Origin: Methylotenera sp.
Lineage (GTDB): Bacteria; Pseudomonadota; Gammaproteobacteria; Burkholderiales; Methylophilaceae
Direction of reading: 5' to 3'
Assembly: GCF_030684185.1 (NCBI RefSeq)
Contig: NZ_JAUXOY010000027.1
Coordinates: 186,001-250,000 of the forward strand
Length of the DNA stretch: 64,000 bases
The stretch's first letter is position 1; the number at the start of each line of letters is the position of its first letter. A program made the position numbers and the translations under genes. Positions 45,075 to 54,119 of this stretch are shown piece after piece. The notes under the pieces were generated by a model. The model did no database searches and had not been told where the DNA came from. It was given only the letters and a program-made list of their open reading frames with translations.

Positions 45075-45980
45075 TTAATGCTTTATTTCCAAACGTAACA
45101 TTTTATAAATAGCCAATCTTTCAGCTGTTATTTTGTTGGCTGCTACGGCCTCAGTGATTGCGCAATCTGGCTCTTGTAAATGTTTACAGTTGTTAAATCT
45201 GCATTTACCTAAAAACGGCCTGAATTCTACAAATGCATGTTCAAGTTCATCTGTACTGAGATGATGTAAGCCAAACTCTTGTAATCCTGGCGAGTCTATC
45301 AGTTGGCTATATTCATCAAGGTGATATAAATGCGCCGCAGTAGTCGTGTGTTTGCCGCTGTCCAGCACATGGCTTACTTCTCGCGTCCGTACAGCTTCAT
45401 TCGGCAGCAGTGCATTGATGATGGTGGATTTACCCATGCCAGACTGACCCACCAAAATACTTGCCTCATCTTGCAGATAAGGCCTAAGTGAGGAAATGTC
45501 CTCTTTAGCTGAGAGTGATATTACCTGATAACCTAGTGCGGTATATAGCGCAAGCTTCTGTTTAGCATCATCATTATCGGCTAGGTCACACTTATTCAGT
45601 ACAATAAGTGCCTTGATATTCGCGGCTTCTGCGGCTATTAAGCAGCGATTGAGCAGGGCTTCATAAAAGCTAGGCTGCGTGGCAAGTACGATGATGATTT
45701 GCGTCACATTAGCCGCCAGCATTTTGCTTTTAAATGCATTGCTACGGTACAGTAAGGTTTTACGTGGCAGGGTGGTTTCTACTACACCTTCGTGCTTGTC
45801 TGTGAGTTTGATGGTGACAATATCGCCACAGGCTAAATCAGTTTTTTTCCCACGCGTGACACAGCTGATACGTTTTTTGCCATCAGTTAACTCAACCTGA
45901 AAACGCTTGCCATAAGCTGCAACAACGGTGCCTTGCAAAGGAGGTATAAAACTTGATGTTACAGCAGTTTGAGTAGTCAA
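45075..45980 (-). CDS. rsgA: Small ribosomal subunit biogenesis GTPase RsgA
   Basis: The protein has an N-terminal OB fold (LQGTVVAAYGKRFQVEL), a circularly permuted GTPase domain with G4 NKCD, G1 GQSGMGKST and G3 DSPGLQEF, and a C-terminal zinc site (CRFNNCKHLQEPDC). It matures the 30S subunit. The start is unsure: I chose the TTG at 45980, one base after the cytochrome stop; a TTG at 46046 inside that gene would add 22 residues. Neither has a good ribosome site, so coupling to the upstream gene is likely. Confidence 0.93.
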   Translation of the reverse strand: MTTQTAVTSSFIPPLQGTVVAAYGKRFQVELTDGKKRISCVTRGKKTDLACGDIVTIKLTDKHEGVVETTLPRKTLLYRSNAFKSKMLAANVTQIIIVLATQPSFYEALLNRCLIAAEAANIKALIVLNKCDLADNDDAKQKLALYTALGYQVISLSAKEDISSLRPYLQDEASILVGQSGMGKSTIINALLPNEAVRTREVSHVLDSGKHTTTAAHLYHLDEYSQLIDSPGLQEFGLHHLSTDELEHAFVEFRPFLGKCRFNNCKHLQEPDCAITEAVAANKITAERLAIYKMLRLEIKH

Positions 45981-45981
45981 A

Positions 45982-46290
45982 TTATTCTGTGAATTTGTAA
46001 TAAGTTTGGTTGAGATATTTGGCCACGTTAAGCTCTTCGTCTTCAAACCATTTTAAGCCTAAGTTAGTATTGCAATTACGTACTTGTGCAACTAAGCCTT
46101 TTGAAGTTTTTACCTTGCGATCTTTACGCATGTATATCTCAGAGCCGTCTCCACCAAAACTTTGGGCATGACAGCTGATGCAGTTCTTAGATACGAGCGC
46201 TTTGCCTGCGGTTGCATCAGCTCCAGTATAAGGCTCAGCAAATGTAAGGTTGCTTAACATTAATAAGCATGCTAAAAGTACGGATTTCAT
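45982..46290 (-). CDS. Small periplasmic c-type cytochrome
   Basis: The 102-residue protein has a signal peptide (about 1-18) and one haem-binding CISCH motif. A methionine in IYMRKDRK is a possible distal ligand. Mature size is about 9 kDa. The electron partner is unknown; similar small cytochromes are common in methylotrophs. It lies between an M48 protease gene and rsgA on the same strand, a place where a pterin dehydratase gene is found in some other betaproteobacteria (from memory). Confidence 0.88.
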   Translation of the reverse strand: MKSVLLACLLMLSNLTFAEPYTGADATAGKALVSKNCISCHAQSFGGDGSEIYMRKDRKVKTSKGLVAQVRNCNTNLGLKWFEDEELNVAKYLNQTYYKFTE

Positions 46291-46312
46291 CGTGATAGCT
46301 CCGCTTGAGTTT

Positions 46313-47563
46313 TCAGCTAGTATACGCTGCTAATTTAGAAATCCTAATGCTCGCAGGCGGATGAGAGTCATAAAATGCCGAATGTAAGGGGTCTGGCGTC
46401 AGCGTGGATGCATTATCACGGTATAGTTTAACCAGCGCCTTAACCAGTTCTTTAGCGCTTGCGTGATTGGCCGCATAGTCATCTGCCTCAAATTCATTTT
46501 TACGTGAATAACTGGCCATGATAGGGCGAAGCAAAAATAAGAACACAGGTGACACCATTAAAAACAAGACCAAAGCCATATAGTCGCTTTTTTGTGTAAC
46601 GCCTAGTCCTGTGTAAAACCAAGGTTGATTGATTAGCCATCCGAGCAATGCCAAACCTAAAAAGCTTACCAAGAACATCAGTACGATGCGTTTAATGACA
46701 TGGTGATGTTTAAAATGTCCTAGTTCGTGTGCTAAAACTGCTTCTATCTCATCTACGTTTAATCTTTCAAGCAAAGTGTCAAAGAACACAACACGTTTCG
46801 ATGACCCAAATCCAGTGAAATAGGCATTGCCGTGGCTGCTTCGAGCAGAACCGTCCATCACAAAAAGACCTTGTGATTTAAAACCACATTTTGTCAATAA
46901 TGTTTCAATGCGCTGCTTTAGATTCTCATCTTTTAGCGGAGAGAATTTATTAAATAAAGGTGCAATAAATGTCGGATATACAGCTAACATGATGAGATTG
47001 AAAACACTCCACACTAGCCATAAATACAGCCACCAGTATTGCCCAGCACCTTGCATGAGCCATAAGGCGGCAAACAAAATAGGCGCACCTAAGGCAAGCC
47101 CTACCAAGCTATGTTTTACAAGGTCACTCAAGAACATTGCAGGGGTCATTTTGTTAAAGCCGAATTTTTCGTCAATGACAAAGGTTTTGTAATATTCGAA
47201 TGGTAAGTCAATGAAACTGCTGACTAATAATGCACTGCAAATAACTAGGGCTCCACGAATAATCTCTTGAGTTGGCAGTAAGTTACGCCAAATATCGTCA
47301 ATTAGCTGCAATCCACCGCCGAGCGTTAATGCGGCAAGCAATAAGGCCGCCACTACAGCTTCAATGATGACTAATCTTGTTTTAGCTGATGCATAATCTG
47401 CGGCTTTCTGGTGCGCATCTAACGTAATGTTATTTTCAAAAGCTGCTGGCACTTGCTTGCGATGTGTTTGCACATAAGAAATGTGCCTGCGACCCAGCCA
47501 CAAGCGTATCAAAGTAGTAGTGATAAGCAAAAAAATGAAGGTAAAGGTGAGTACAGAAGACAT
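46313..47563 (-). CDS. M48-family membrane zinc metalloprotease (Ste24/HtpX-like)
   Basis: The 416-residue protein has several membrane helices (about 1-20, 60-85, 100-125, 150-200, 290-350) and the zinc site HELGH in AVLAHELGHFKHHH, with the third ligand in NEFEADDYAA. The N-terminal Ste24-type domain (DLPFEYYKTFVIDEKFGFNKMTP) marks the CAAX-protease-like branch. It probably degrades or processes membrane proteins. It is divergent from orn. Confidence 0.92.
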   Translation of the reverse strand: MSSVLTFTFIFLLITTTLIRLWLGRRHISYVQTHRKQVPAAFENNITLDAHQKAADYASAKTRLVIIEAVVAALLLAALTLGGGLQLIDDIWRNLLPTQEIIRGALVICSALLVSSFIDLPFEYYKTFVIDEKFGFNKMTPAMFLSDLVKHSLVGLALGAPILFAALWLMQGAGQYWWLYLWLVWSVFNLIMLAVYPTFIAPLFNKFSPLKDENLKQRIETLLTKCGFKSQGLFVMDGSARSSHGNAYFTGFGSSKRVVFFDTLLERLNVDEIEAVLAHELGHFKHHHVIKRIVLMFLVSFLGLALLGWLINQPWFYTGLGVTQKSDYMALVLFLMVSPVFLFLLRPIMASYSRKNEFEADDYAANHASAKELVKALVKLYRDNASTLTPDPLHSAFYDSHPPASIRISKLAAYTS

Positions 47564-47684
47564 GTTTTTATAGCTCTACTTTATGGTTCAATATGTTAAT
47601 TAAGTTAATATAGTATTGTGAAGCATTTTGTTGGTGATAGTTCATCAAGTTTGCTTATAACTCAATATTTTAATGGAAATCATG

Positions 47685-48257
47685 ATGGTAACTACAAGCA
47701 CTGATAGCAATAACAGTACAAATCAAAATAATTTAATCTGGTTGGATATGGAAATGAGCGGCTTGTTGCCAGACTCTGACCGTATTCTTGAGCTTGCTGC
47801 AGTGGTCACCGATGCTGAATTGAATGTGCTGGGTGAATCACCAGTGTTGGTGATTCATCAGAGTGATGCGGTATTAGATGCTATGGATGCATGGAATAAA
47901 GGCGCACATGGCCGTTCTGGCTTAATTGAGAAAGTAAAAGCGTCAACATTGGATGAAGCTGAAGCAACAGCGCAAATGATTGCCTTTTTAAAACAATATG
48001 TACCTGCAGGTAAATCACCCATGTGCGGAAATTCAATCTGTCAGGACAGACGATTTATGGCACGCTATATGCCAGATTTAGAAAGTTATTTTCACTACCG
48101 CAATTTAGATGTCAGTGTATTCAAAGAGCTTGCAAGACGCTGGAAGCCGGAAATTTACTCTGGTTTCAAGAAAGCCAGTAAACACGAGGCTTTGGCAGAC
48201 ATTTATGAGTCTATCGATGAGCTTAAATATTATCGCGAGCACTTTATTGTTAAGTAA
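47685..48257 (+). CDS. orn: Oligoribonuclease
   Basis: The DEDDh exonuclease of about 190 residues degrades 2-5-base RNAs, including pGpG left by cyclic-di-GMP breakdown. Motifs are [26 protein letters not shown] and [12 protein letters not shown]. Three in-frame ATGs are present (47673, 47682, 47685); I chose 47685 because GGAAA lies five bases upstream. The M48 gene is divergent. In this genome orn would complete the route served by the EAL protein at 41455. Confidence 0.95.
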   Translation: MVTTSTDSNNSTNQNNLIWLDMEMSGLLPDSDRILELAAVVTDAELNVLGESPVLVIHQSDAVLDAMDAWNKGAHGRSGLIEKVKASTLDEAEATAQMIAFLKQYVPAGKSPMCGNSICQDRRFMARYMPDLESYFHYRNLDVSVFKELARRWKPEIYSGFKKASKHEALADIYESIDELKYYREHFIVK

Positions 48258-48291
48258 GCTATTGCTAATCAAAGTTCTGGTGTAGTTTAGG

Positions 48292-48320
48292 AAAAAAAGT
48301 GGGCGTCTAACAAGACGCCC
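48292..48320 (-). terminator. Terminator reading leftward, downstream of glgA
   Basis: The stem GGGCGTCT/AGACGCCC around AACA is followed, on the minus strand, by ACTTTTTTTC. The T run is only on that strand, so it serves glgA, not orn. Confidence 0.75.
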
Positions 48321-48407
48321 TAGAGGGAGGAGAAACTAGCTTTGGAGAAGCTTAGTATTTATAAAGCATTTCCTGTGCCAACTTTTCTGCTACATCTAAT
48401 TTATCAC

Positions 48408-49862
48408 TTATTGCATCAGTTTTTTATATTCAGCTAGATATTCCAACGCGCTTTTATCCCAGCTTAAATTCTGCAACATGCCATTTTTTTGGATTTGGCG
48501 CCATGCACTTTCATCGTTATTAAATACATTTAATGCCTGCTTAATGCAGCTTAGCAAGCTTGCCGGGCTAGCCTCGCTCATGACAAAGCCGTTTGCAGTT
48601 TTGTTTTTAAAGGTAACGATGTTGGTATCAACTACTGAGTCAGCAAGCCCGCCAGTGGCGTTGACTATGGGGGGGGTGCCATAGGCTAGGCCGTATAATT
48701 GATTCAGGCCACAAGGTTCAAAACGTGAAGGCATGATGAACATGTCACACCCCGCCATGATTTGGTGAGATAGCGGTTCGTTGTAACCAATAGTGACGCT
48801 GACTTTATTGGGGCTGCTATTGGCAAGTTGTCTAAAGGCATTTTCTAATGTACTTTCACCGCTTCCCAGCAGTGCTAATTGGCAGCCTGAGTCAACTAAC
48901 TCTTGCGTGATAGGCACTAGCATATCCAAGCCTTTTTGATGCGTCAGGCGACTCACTACGCCTAATAATGGTGCGCTTGCATCAATTTGAAGCCCTAATC
49001 TTTCCTGTAAAGCGCTTTTAACCAGTTTTTTTCCTGCTAATTTATTCGCGCTATAGGTTTTAATAAGATGGGGATCAAACTCCGGATTCCATTCATCGGT
49101 TTCAATCCCGTTCAGAATACCTTTTAATTCATTGCCGCGTTTACTTAGCAAGCCTTCTAAGCCAAAGCCAAATTCTGCAGTTTGAATTTCTTTCGCATAG
49201 CTTGGGCTTACCGTGGTGATGGCATCTGCATAAAAAATGCCAGCTTTCAGAAAAGATAATTGACCGTGATATTCAAAGCCTTCTACTGCAAAGTTTGTGT
49301 GTGGTAAGGCTAAAGTCGATAGCCACCCTGGTGCATAACAACCTTGAAACGCCATATTATGTAAGCTAATGACGGATTTAGCCTGAGTATGTTCTACCAG
49401 TTTCATGTAGGCAGGTGCTAATCCAGTTTGCCAGTCGTTGCAATGTACAATATCCGGTTGCCAGTTAGGAATAGGTGAGTTTGGTCCACTTATAATTGCA
49501 GCAACTTTTGAAAGTATACCAAAGCGCACCGGATTATCTAACCATTCCTGTCCGTTTACGTCAACATAAGGTCCGCCATCTCGCTCATAGAGCCCTGCAG
49601 CTTTGATGACTAAAACATTGACTTTAGTTTCTGAAATCATACCTATCATGAGTTCGGCATGTTCAATAACAGGTAAGTTGCTCAGTGAGGCGACATGCCG
49701 AAGGTTAACGAGTTGCTTTAACACAGATGGATAACCAGGTACCAGGATGCGGATATCAACTCCTAAATTCTGCAAAGCAGTAGGTAGCGATCCGCTTACA
49801 TCGGCCAACCCGCCAGTTTTAATGAGTGGAAAAACTTCAGACGTAGCAAATAGAACGCGCAA
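48408..49862 (-). CDS. glgA: Glycogen synthase (ADP-glucose)
   Basis: The 484-residue GT5 enzyme adds glucose from ADP-glucose to glycogen chains. Markers are the ADP-glucose loop KTGGLADVSGSLP near the N-terminus, HCNDWQTGLAPAY, SLHNMAFQG, and the C-terminal PSRFEPCGLNQLYGLAYGT with NATGGLADSV. The start is a TTG (49862) preceded by GAAGAAAG; no ATG fits. It lies about 8 kb from the glgB/glgC block. A leftward terminator follows. Confidence 0.96.
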   Translation of the reverse strand: MRVLFATSEVFPLIKTGGLADVSGSLPTALQNLGVDIRILVPGYPSVLKQLVNLRHVASLSNLPVIEHAELMIGMISETKVNVLVIKAAGLYERDGGPYVDVNGQEWLDNPVRFGILSKVAAIISGPNSPIPNWQPDIVHCNDWQTGLAPAYMKLVEHTQAKSVISLHNMAFQGCYAPGWLSTLALPHTNFAVEGFEYHGQLSFLKAGIFYADAITTVSPSYAKEIQTAEFGFGLEGLLSKRGNELKGILNGIETDEWNPEFDPHLIKTYSANKLAGKKLVKSALQERLGLQIDASAPLLGVVSRLTHQKGLDMLVPITQELVDSGCQLALLGSGESTLENAFRQLANSSPNKVSVTIGYNEPLSHQIMAGCDMFIMPSRFEPCGLNQLYGLAYGTPPIVNATGGLADSVVDTNIVTFKNKTANGFVMSEASPASLLSCIKQALNVFNNDESAWRQIQKNGMLQNLSWDKSALEYLAEYKKLMQ

Positions 49863-49944
49863 AATATACTTTCTTCATAATGACGTTGATGCATTATTAT
49901 ATTGTATAAATTAGTTTGCTATAACATTGTTTTCGGGAGTGGGC

Positions 49945-50328
49945 ATGGGATTTAACGGGTTTTTAGCCGTTGGCGCTGGCGCCGTAATAGGCGCCTGGAT
50001 GCGTTGGGGATTAGGCTTGGCACTAAATGCCACCTTACCGGCACTGCCATTGGGCACGCTTGTGGCTAATTTGGTGGGTGGCTATTTTATAGGCTTGTTC
50101 ATGGGTTTTTTTGCACTAACTACTACGGTTGCTCCAGAAATTAGGCTTTTCGCAGTCACTGGATTACTCGGCGGATTGACTACATTTTCTACATTTTCTG
50201 CTGAAGCTGTGAATTTATTCACAAGAGGGCAGTATGGTTGGGCCGCAACGCATATATTGGTTCATGTATTGGGATCATTGGCGATGACAGGCATGGGCTT
50301 ACTTACTGTACATTTAATACGAGGTTAA
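49945..50328 (+). CDS. crcB: Fluoride ion exporter CrcB (Fluc)
   Basis: The ATG at 49945 follows GGGAG at a good distance and gives 127 residues, the usual length. Four membrane helices carry the Fluc signatures GAWMRWGLG, GTLVANLVGGYFIG and the TGLLGGLTTFSTFS motif lining the fluoride pore. As a dual-topology dimer it exports fluoride. I found no fluoride riboswitch sequence upstream. The next gene starts one base after its stop. Confidence 0.95.
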   Translation: MGFNGFLAVGAGAVIGAWMRWGLGLALNATLPALPLGTLVANLVGGYFIGLFMGFFALTTTVAPEIRLFAVTGLLGGLTTFSTFSAEAVNLFTRGQYGWAATHILVHVLGSLAMTGMGLLTVHLIRG

Positions 50329-50329
50329 T

Positions 50330-50653
50330 ATGACACAAGGTATTTACCTGAAGCTGTTTGTTCCTGAGCAATTACGCCTGCATGGTAATCTGCTATATGA
50401 GTGGGTATTAAAACAAGCCGAGGCCATTGGGATTCCTGGCGGATCAGCAGTGCGTGCCTTGGCTAGCTTCGGCCGTGATGGACGCCTGCATGAACAACAT
50501 TTTTTTGAGTTGGCAGGTGAGTTGCCTATCGTACTTGAGTTTTTTGCTAGTGATGAAACCATCAATCAGTTGTTAGCGTTGCTGGCGGCAGAAAACCAAT
50601 CATTGTTTTATATAAAGTTTAATGCTGAAGCAGGGCAGATTAAACCAAAGTAA
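50330..50653 (+). CDS. DUF190-family protein, fluoride-exporter companion
   Basis: The 107-residue protein matches DUF190, a PII-like ferredoxin-fold family (LKLFVPEQLRLHGNLLYEWVLKQAEAIGIPGGSAVRALASFG). DUF190 genes often sit beside crcB, as here with a one-base gap, but the role is not established; it may regulate the exporter. No membrane helix is present. Confidence 0.85.
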   Translation: MTQGIYLKLFVPEQLRLHGNLLYEWVLKQAEAIGIPGGSAVRALASFGRDGRLHEQHFFELAGELPIVLEFFASDETINQLLALLAAENQSLFYIKFNAEAGQIKPK

Positions 50654-50705
50654 AAGTTAATTTCAATCTCGCGAGAAGTGTTTTTTTGCTGGGTAAAATG
50701 GCAAT

Positions 50706-50741
50706 AAAAAAGCCCCGAGTAATTCCTACACGGGGCTTTTT
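50706..50741. terminator. Bidirectional terminator between DUF190 and rne
   Basis: AAAAAGCCCCG pairs with CGGGGCTTTTT around a 14-base loop; A and T runs on both sides suit both convergent genes. Confidence 0.88.
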
Positions 50742-50780
50742 ATCACTAAATTTCTAGCAATTCTACACTGTCATATAGTG

Positions 50781-53453
50781 CTATTTATTTTGTGTTTCTA
50801 CCATGACTAAAGGTTCTGCATTGGTATCTTCAATAGCATTTTTCTTCCAGGCTGCTGCTTTGCGAGGTGCCTTGGGTTTCTCTGCCTCAGCGAGTACAAC
50901 AGCTTTTGGTGCGTCTGCTTTTGTTTCAACCAGTTGTAACCCTGCTGCCGCTAAATCAACGGGTTTAGCTTCTACTTTTGGCTTACGTGGACGGGCAGGA
51001 CGCTTATTGCTAGCTTTTGCAGAGGCATCTTCAGCCGTAATAGCAGGTGCTTGTGTCGCAGTATCATTTGTAGCTACGCCCTCAGCTTCAGCGACAGGCA
51101 CTTTAGCTGCTTTAGGTTTTCTGTTATCTGCTTTAGCCTTAGGCTTTTCGCTAGGCTGAGTATCAACTATGTTTGGTTGATTTTCAGCTATTGCAGTTAC
51201 TTCTTGCACAGTTGGTATTGGAAGTTCAGTCACATTGCCAGAAGAAATGATAGCTGCATCGGCTGTCGTGTTTGGTTGTGTTGCAATGATTTCATCATTT
51301 GGAACAAACGGACGATTTGCATCGCGAACAGCTGAATCATCACGATCACGACGACCACGACGGTTGTTACGATTGCGACGGCTTCCGCTGCGTTCTGCAG
51401 TTTTCTCGGTACCTGCTTCAATTACTGCAACTTCAGCACCAGTATTTAACGGCGCTGCATTTGCTTGTTGACGTGGTTGCTCGTTTCGCGGTTTTTCGCC
51501 CCGAGCTTGTTGTTGATGTTTTGGTTGACGTGGCTCTAGAGCTTTTGCATCAGCAGGACGTGTTTCTTGCCCCTTAACTTCATTGTTGCGATTAGGGCGG
51601 TTCTGCTGATTTATGTCTTTATCCGTACGTTCACTACCGCTGCGATTACGCTCGTTACGATTGCGATTATTGCGGTTACGATTATTACGGTTATTTTCAC
51701 GACGCGTTTCGTCCGCTTTTTCAGCTTCAGTTTTGGGTGTTTCTACAGTTGAAGGTGAAGCACCAAAGAAACGTTTAATGCGTGCAAAGAAGGATACTTT
51801 AGGCGCTGCAAAAGCTTCAGTCTCTGTTTTCTCAGCTACAATCGGCGCAGGTGCTGCTGGCGTAATACCTTTAACTGCAGCAACTGGCCTTACTGCTTTT
51901 GCTACTTCTTCTGCATTTGGAATGTAAGAGGTTTCAGTTGGCATTTCTACTAATTTGTAGCTTGCACGGCTGGTTTCTTCAGTCACATCATCGTGTTTAA
52001 CGCGCACAATATTGTAGTTTGGTGTTTCAAGGTGAATATTTGGAATCAATACAACCTCTACGCCCATGCGTTGTTCAATTTTATGAATGTCAGCACGTTT
52101 TTCATTAAGCAAGAATGTAGCCACTTCAACTGGTAACTGCACTTGAATAATTGCGCTGTTTTCTTTCATTGCATCTTCTTGTGTGATGCGCAAAATGTGT
52201 AGTGCAGTTGATTCAATGCCGCGAATATGGCCTGTACCGCTACAGCGCGGGCATGGAATATGATTGGTTTCGCCTAAGCTTGGGCGCAGGCGTTGACGTG
52301 ATAATTCCAGTAAGCCAAAACGTGAAATCTTGCCAGTTTGAACGCGCGCGCGGTCTAGATGTAATGCGTCACGTAAAGCATTTTCCACTTCACGTTGGTT
52401 GCGCTGGCTTTCCATGTCAATGAAGTCGATGACAACCAATCCGCCTAAGTCGCGCAGGCGTAATTGGCGTGCGACTTCTTCAGCCGCTTCTATGTTGGTG
52501 TTGAATGCTGTATGTTCAATGTCACTACCACGTGTTGCACGGCCCGAGTTAACGTCAACTGAAACCAAAGCTTCAGTGTGGTCAATGACAATCGCACCGC
52601 CGGAAGGCAAGCGCACTTCACGCGCAAAGGCAGACTCAATTTGATGCTCGATTTGAAAGCGTGTAAAAAGTGGGATTTCATCTTGATATAGCTTAACGCG
52701 TGACACATTGCCTGGCATCACGTGATTCATAAACTGTACTGCTTGTTCGTGAATATCAGGGGTATCAATTAAAATCTCGCCGATATCAGAGCTAAAGTAA
52801 TCGCGAATTGCGCGAATGACTAAGCTGCCTTCTTGATAGATTAAATACGCGCCAGCCTGCATTGCTGAAGCGCCATCAATAGCTGTCCACAACTGTGTGA
52901 GGTAATTTAAGTCCCACTGTAATTCTTCAGCATTGCGGCCAATCCCTGCGGTACGAGCGATTATGCTCATGCCTTTTGGTACTTCAAGTTGTGCTAATAC
53001 ATCACGTAATTCGTCGCGATCCTCACCTTCAATACGACGTGAAACACCGCCGCCGCGTGGGTTGTTTGGCATTAAAACTAAATAACGACCAGCGAGTGAG
53101 ATAAAGGTTGTCAACGCAGCACCTTTGTTGCCGCGCTCGTCTTTATCTACCTGCACAATCAATTCCTGACCTTCTTTTAAGGCATCCTGAATACGGGATT
53201 TGCCGTCTGCACCTTCTTTGTAGTAGCTACGCGCGACTTCTTTAAATGGCAAGAAACCGTGTCTATCCATGCCGTAGTCGACAAAAGCTGCTTCTAGTGA
53301 GGGTTCTATACGGGTGATGACACCCTTGTAAATATTGCTTTTACGTTGTTCTTTACCAGCGTGTTCAATATCTAAATCGATGAGTTTTTGACCATCTACA
53401 ATCGCAACGCGTAACTCTTCAGATTGCGTTGCATTAAATAACATGCGTTTCAT
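50781..53453 (-). CDS. rne: Ribonuclease E
   Basis: The 890-residue endonuclease has the S1 RNA-binding domain (about 36-120), the 5'-sensor and RNase H-like regions, the DNase I-like catalytic part ([25 protein letters not shown]) and the zinc link [12 protein letters not shown] (about residues 403-414). The C-terminal ~350 residues are disordered: an Arg/Asn-rich stretch (about 580-700) for RNA or membrane binding, then Ala/Lys/Pro-rich segments. It starts mRNA decay and processes rRNA and tRNA. AGGAG precedes the ATG. A 666-base gap upstream suggests a long, perhaps autoregulatory leader. Confidence 0.96.
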   Translation of the reverse strand: MKRMLFNATQSEELRVAIVDGQKLIDLDIEHAGKEQRKSNIYKGVITRIEPSLEAAFVDYGMDRHGFLPFKEVARSYYKEGADGKSRIQDALKEGQELIVQVDKDERGNKGAALTTFISLAGRYLVLMPNNPRGGGVSRRIEGEDRDELRDVLAQLEVPKGMSIIARTAGIGRNAEELQWDLNYLTQLWTAIDGASAMQAGAYLIYQEGSLVIRAIRDYFSSDIGEILIDTPDIHEQAVQFMNHVMPGNVSRVKLYQDEIPLFTRFQIEHQIESAFAREVRLPSGGAIVIDHTEALVSVDVNSGRATRGSDIEHTAFNTNIEAAEEVARQLRLRDLGGLVVIDFIDMESQRNQREVENALRDALHLDRARVQTGKISRFGLLELSRQRLRPSLGETNHIPCPRCSGTGHIRGIESTALHILRITQEDAMKENSAIIQVQLPVEVATFLLNEKRADIHKIEQRMGVEVVLIPNIHLETPNYNIVRVKHDDVTEETSRASYKLVEMPTETSYIPNAEEVAKAVRPVAAVKGITPAAPAPIVAEKTETEAFAAPKVSFFARIKRFFGASPSTVETPKTEAEKADETRRENNRNNRNRNNRNRNERNRSGSERTDKDINQQNRPNRNNEVKGQETRPADAKALEPRQPKHQQQARGEKPRNEQPRQQANAAPLNTGAEVAVIEAGTEKTAERSGSRRNRNNRRGRRDRDDSAVRDANRPFVPNDEIIATQPNTTADAAIISSGNVTELPIPTVQEVTAIAENQPNIVDTQPSEKPKAKADNRKPKAAKVPVAEAEGVATNDTATQAPAITAEDASAKASNKRPARPRKPKVEAKPVDLAAAGLQLVETKADAPKAVVLAEAEKPKAPRKAAAWKKNAIEDTNAEPLVMVETQNK

Positions 53454-54119
53454 TGTTTGCTCCTGTTAGGCTCAGGTGGCAGACTCAATGCTTGATAAGT
53501 AAGCAATTGATATTGAAGGCGTATTAAGGTGAAAGTGCCAAATATTTAGGCTAAGATACTGAAGGCGCGAAGTGCGCGCACGTGTGAAATCTAACGACTC
53601 TTTCAATTAAGAACATGTAACGAAGGTCGCTTTGTTCTTAAAAACTCTCTTAAAGAACGATTAAGTGTGCATGTTTACAATGGCAAACCAGCAGAGTTAA
53701 TCTTGTCTTTTAATTAATTGTTTCAATTGAAAACTTCAATTTGAAACTTGTTTATTGTGCGTTAAATTAAACTAATTATTAAATTTACGCCAGTTGTGGC
53801 TTAAATTCGTTAAAATTCTATCTTCAGTAAATGCTAATTCAGCAATATGCTAAATTTTACTTTTCCCTTAAGTCGCGCTTTATGTTTATTTGTCTGCGGC
53901 GGCTTGAGCGCTAATTTTACTTGCTGCTACTTTTATAATATGGTGAGCGGCGTTAACCAAGTATCTGTTTTTACTTTAATTACAGCTTAAATTACATAGA
54001 TAGTTGCGTATTTATAAAGCGCAATTGTAGATATTTAAGTGTATTCTCGAGTATCAATTAATTCTTAAGTTAATTGATACTCGCGCTAGTATAGGCTACT
54101 ACAAACATTTAAGCAAAGT
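53454..54119. other. Divergent intergenic region between rne and rluC
   Basis: This is the longest gene-free stretch in the window and is AT-rich. It contains an inverted repeat TTAAGAACA/TGTTCTTAA (53607-53615 and 53633-53641), which would form a hairpin in the rne leader. Repeated TTTCAATT/AATTGAAA-like segments lie at about 53720-53750, and a strong hairpin sits before rluC. A TATAAT at 53934 lacks a spaced -35. RNase E genes commonly have long leaders used for feedback control. Confidence 0.5.
54048..54083. repeat. 14-bp inverted repeat just upstream of rluC
   Basis: CGAGTATCAATTAA pairs exactly with TTAATTGATACTCG around an 8-base loop. It ends 36 bases before the rluC ATG and has no T run after it, so it is not a plain terminator; an operator or leader hairpin is possible. 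Confidence 0.7.

Noticed and set aside
48301-48320. GC hairpin as terminator of orn
   Set aside because: On the plus strand it is followed by TAGAGGG, not a T run; it fits glgA on the minus strand.
49863-49944. Fluoride riboswitch upstream of crcB
   Set aside because: No match to the conserved fluoride aptamer core in the short leader.
51050-51930. Several open frames on the plus strand opposite the rne C-terminal region
   Set aside because: They mirror the biased Arg/Asn/Ala/Lys-rich rne tail, overlap each other in different frames and lack ribosome sites.
53904-53939. TTGAGC and TATAAT as a promoter for rluC
   Set aside because: The spacing is 24 bases, too long for sigma-70; no better -35 is present.
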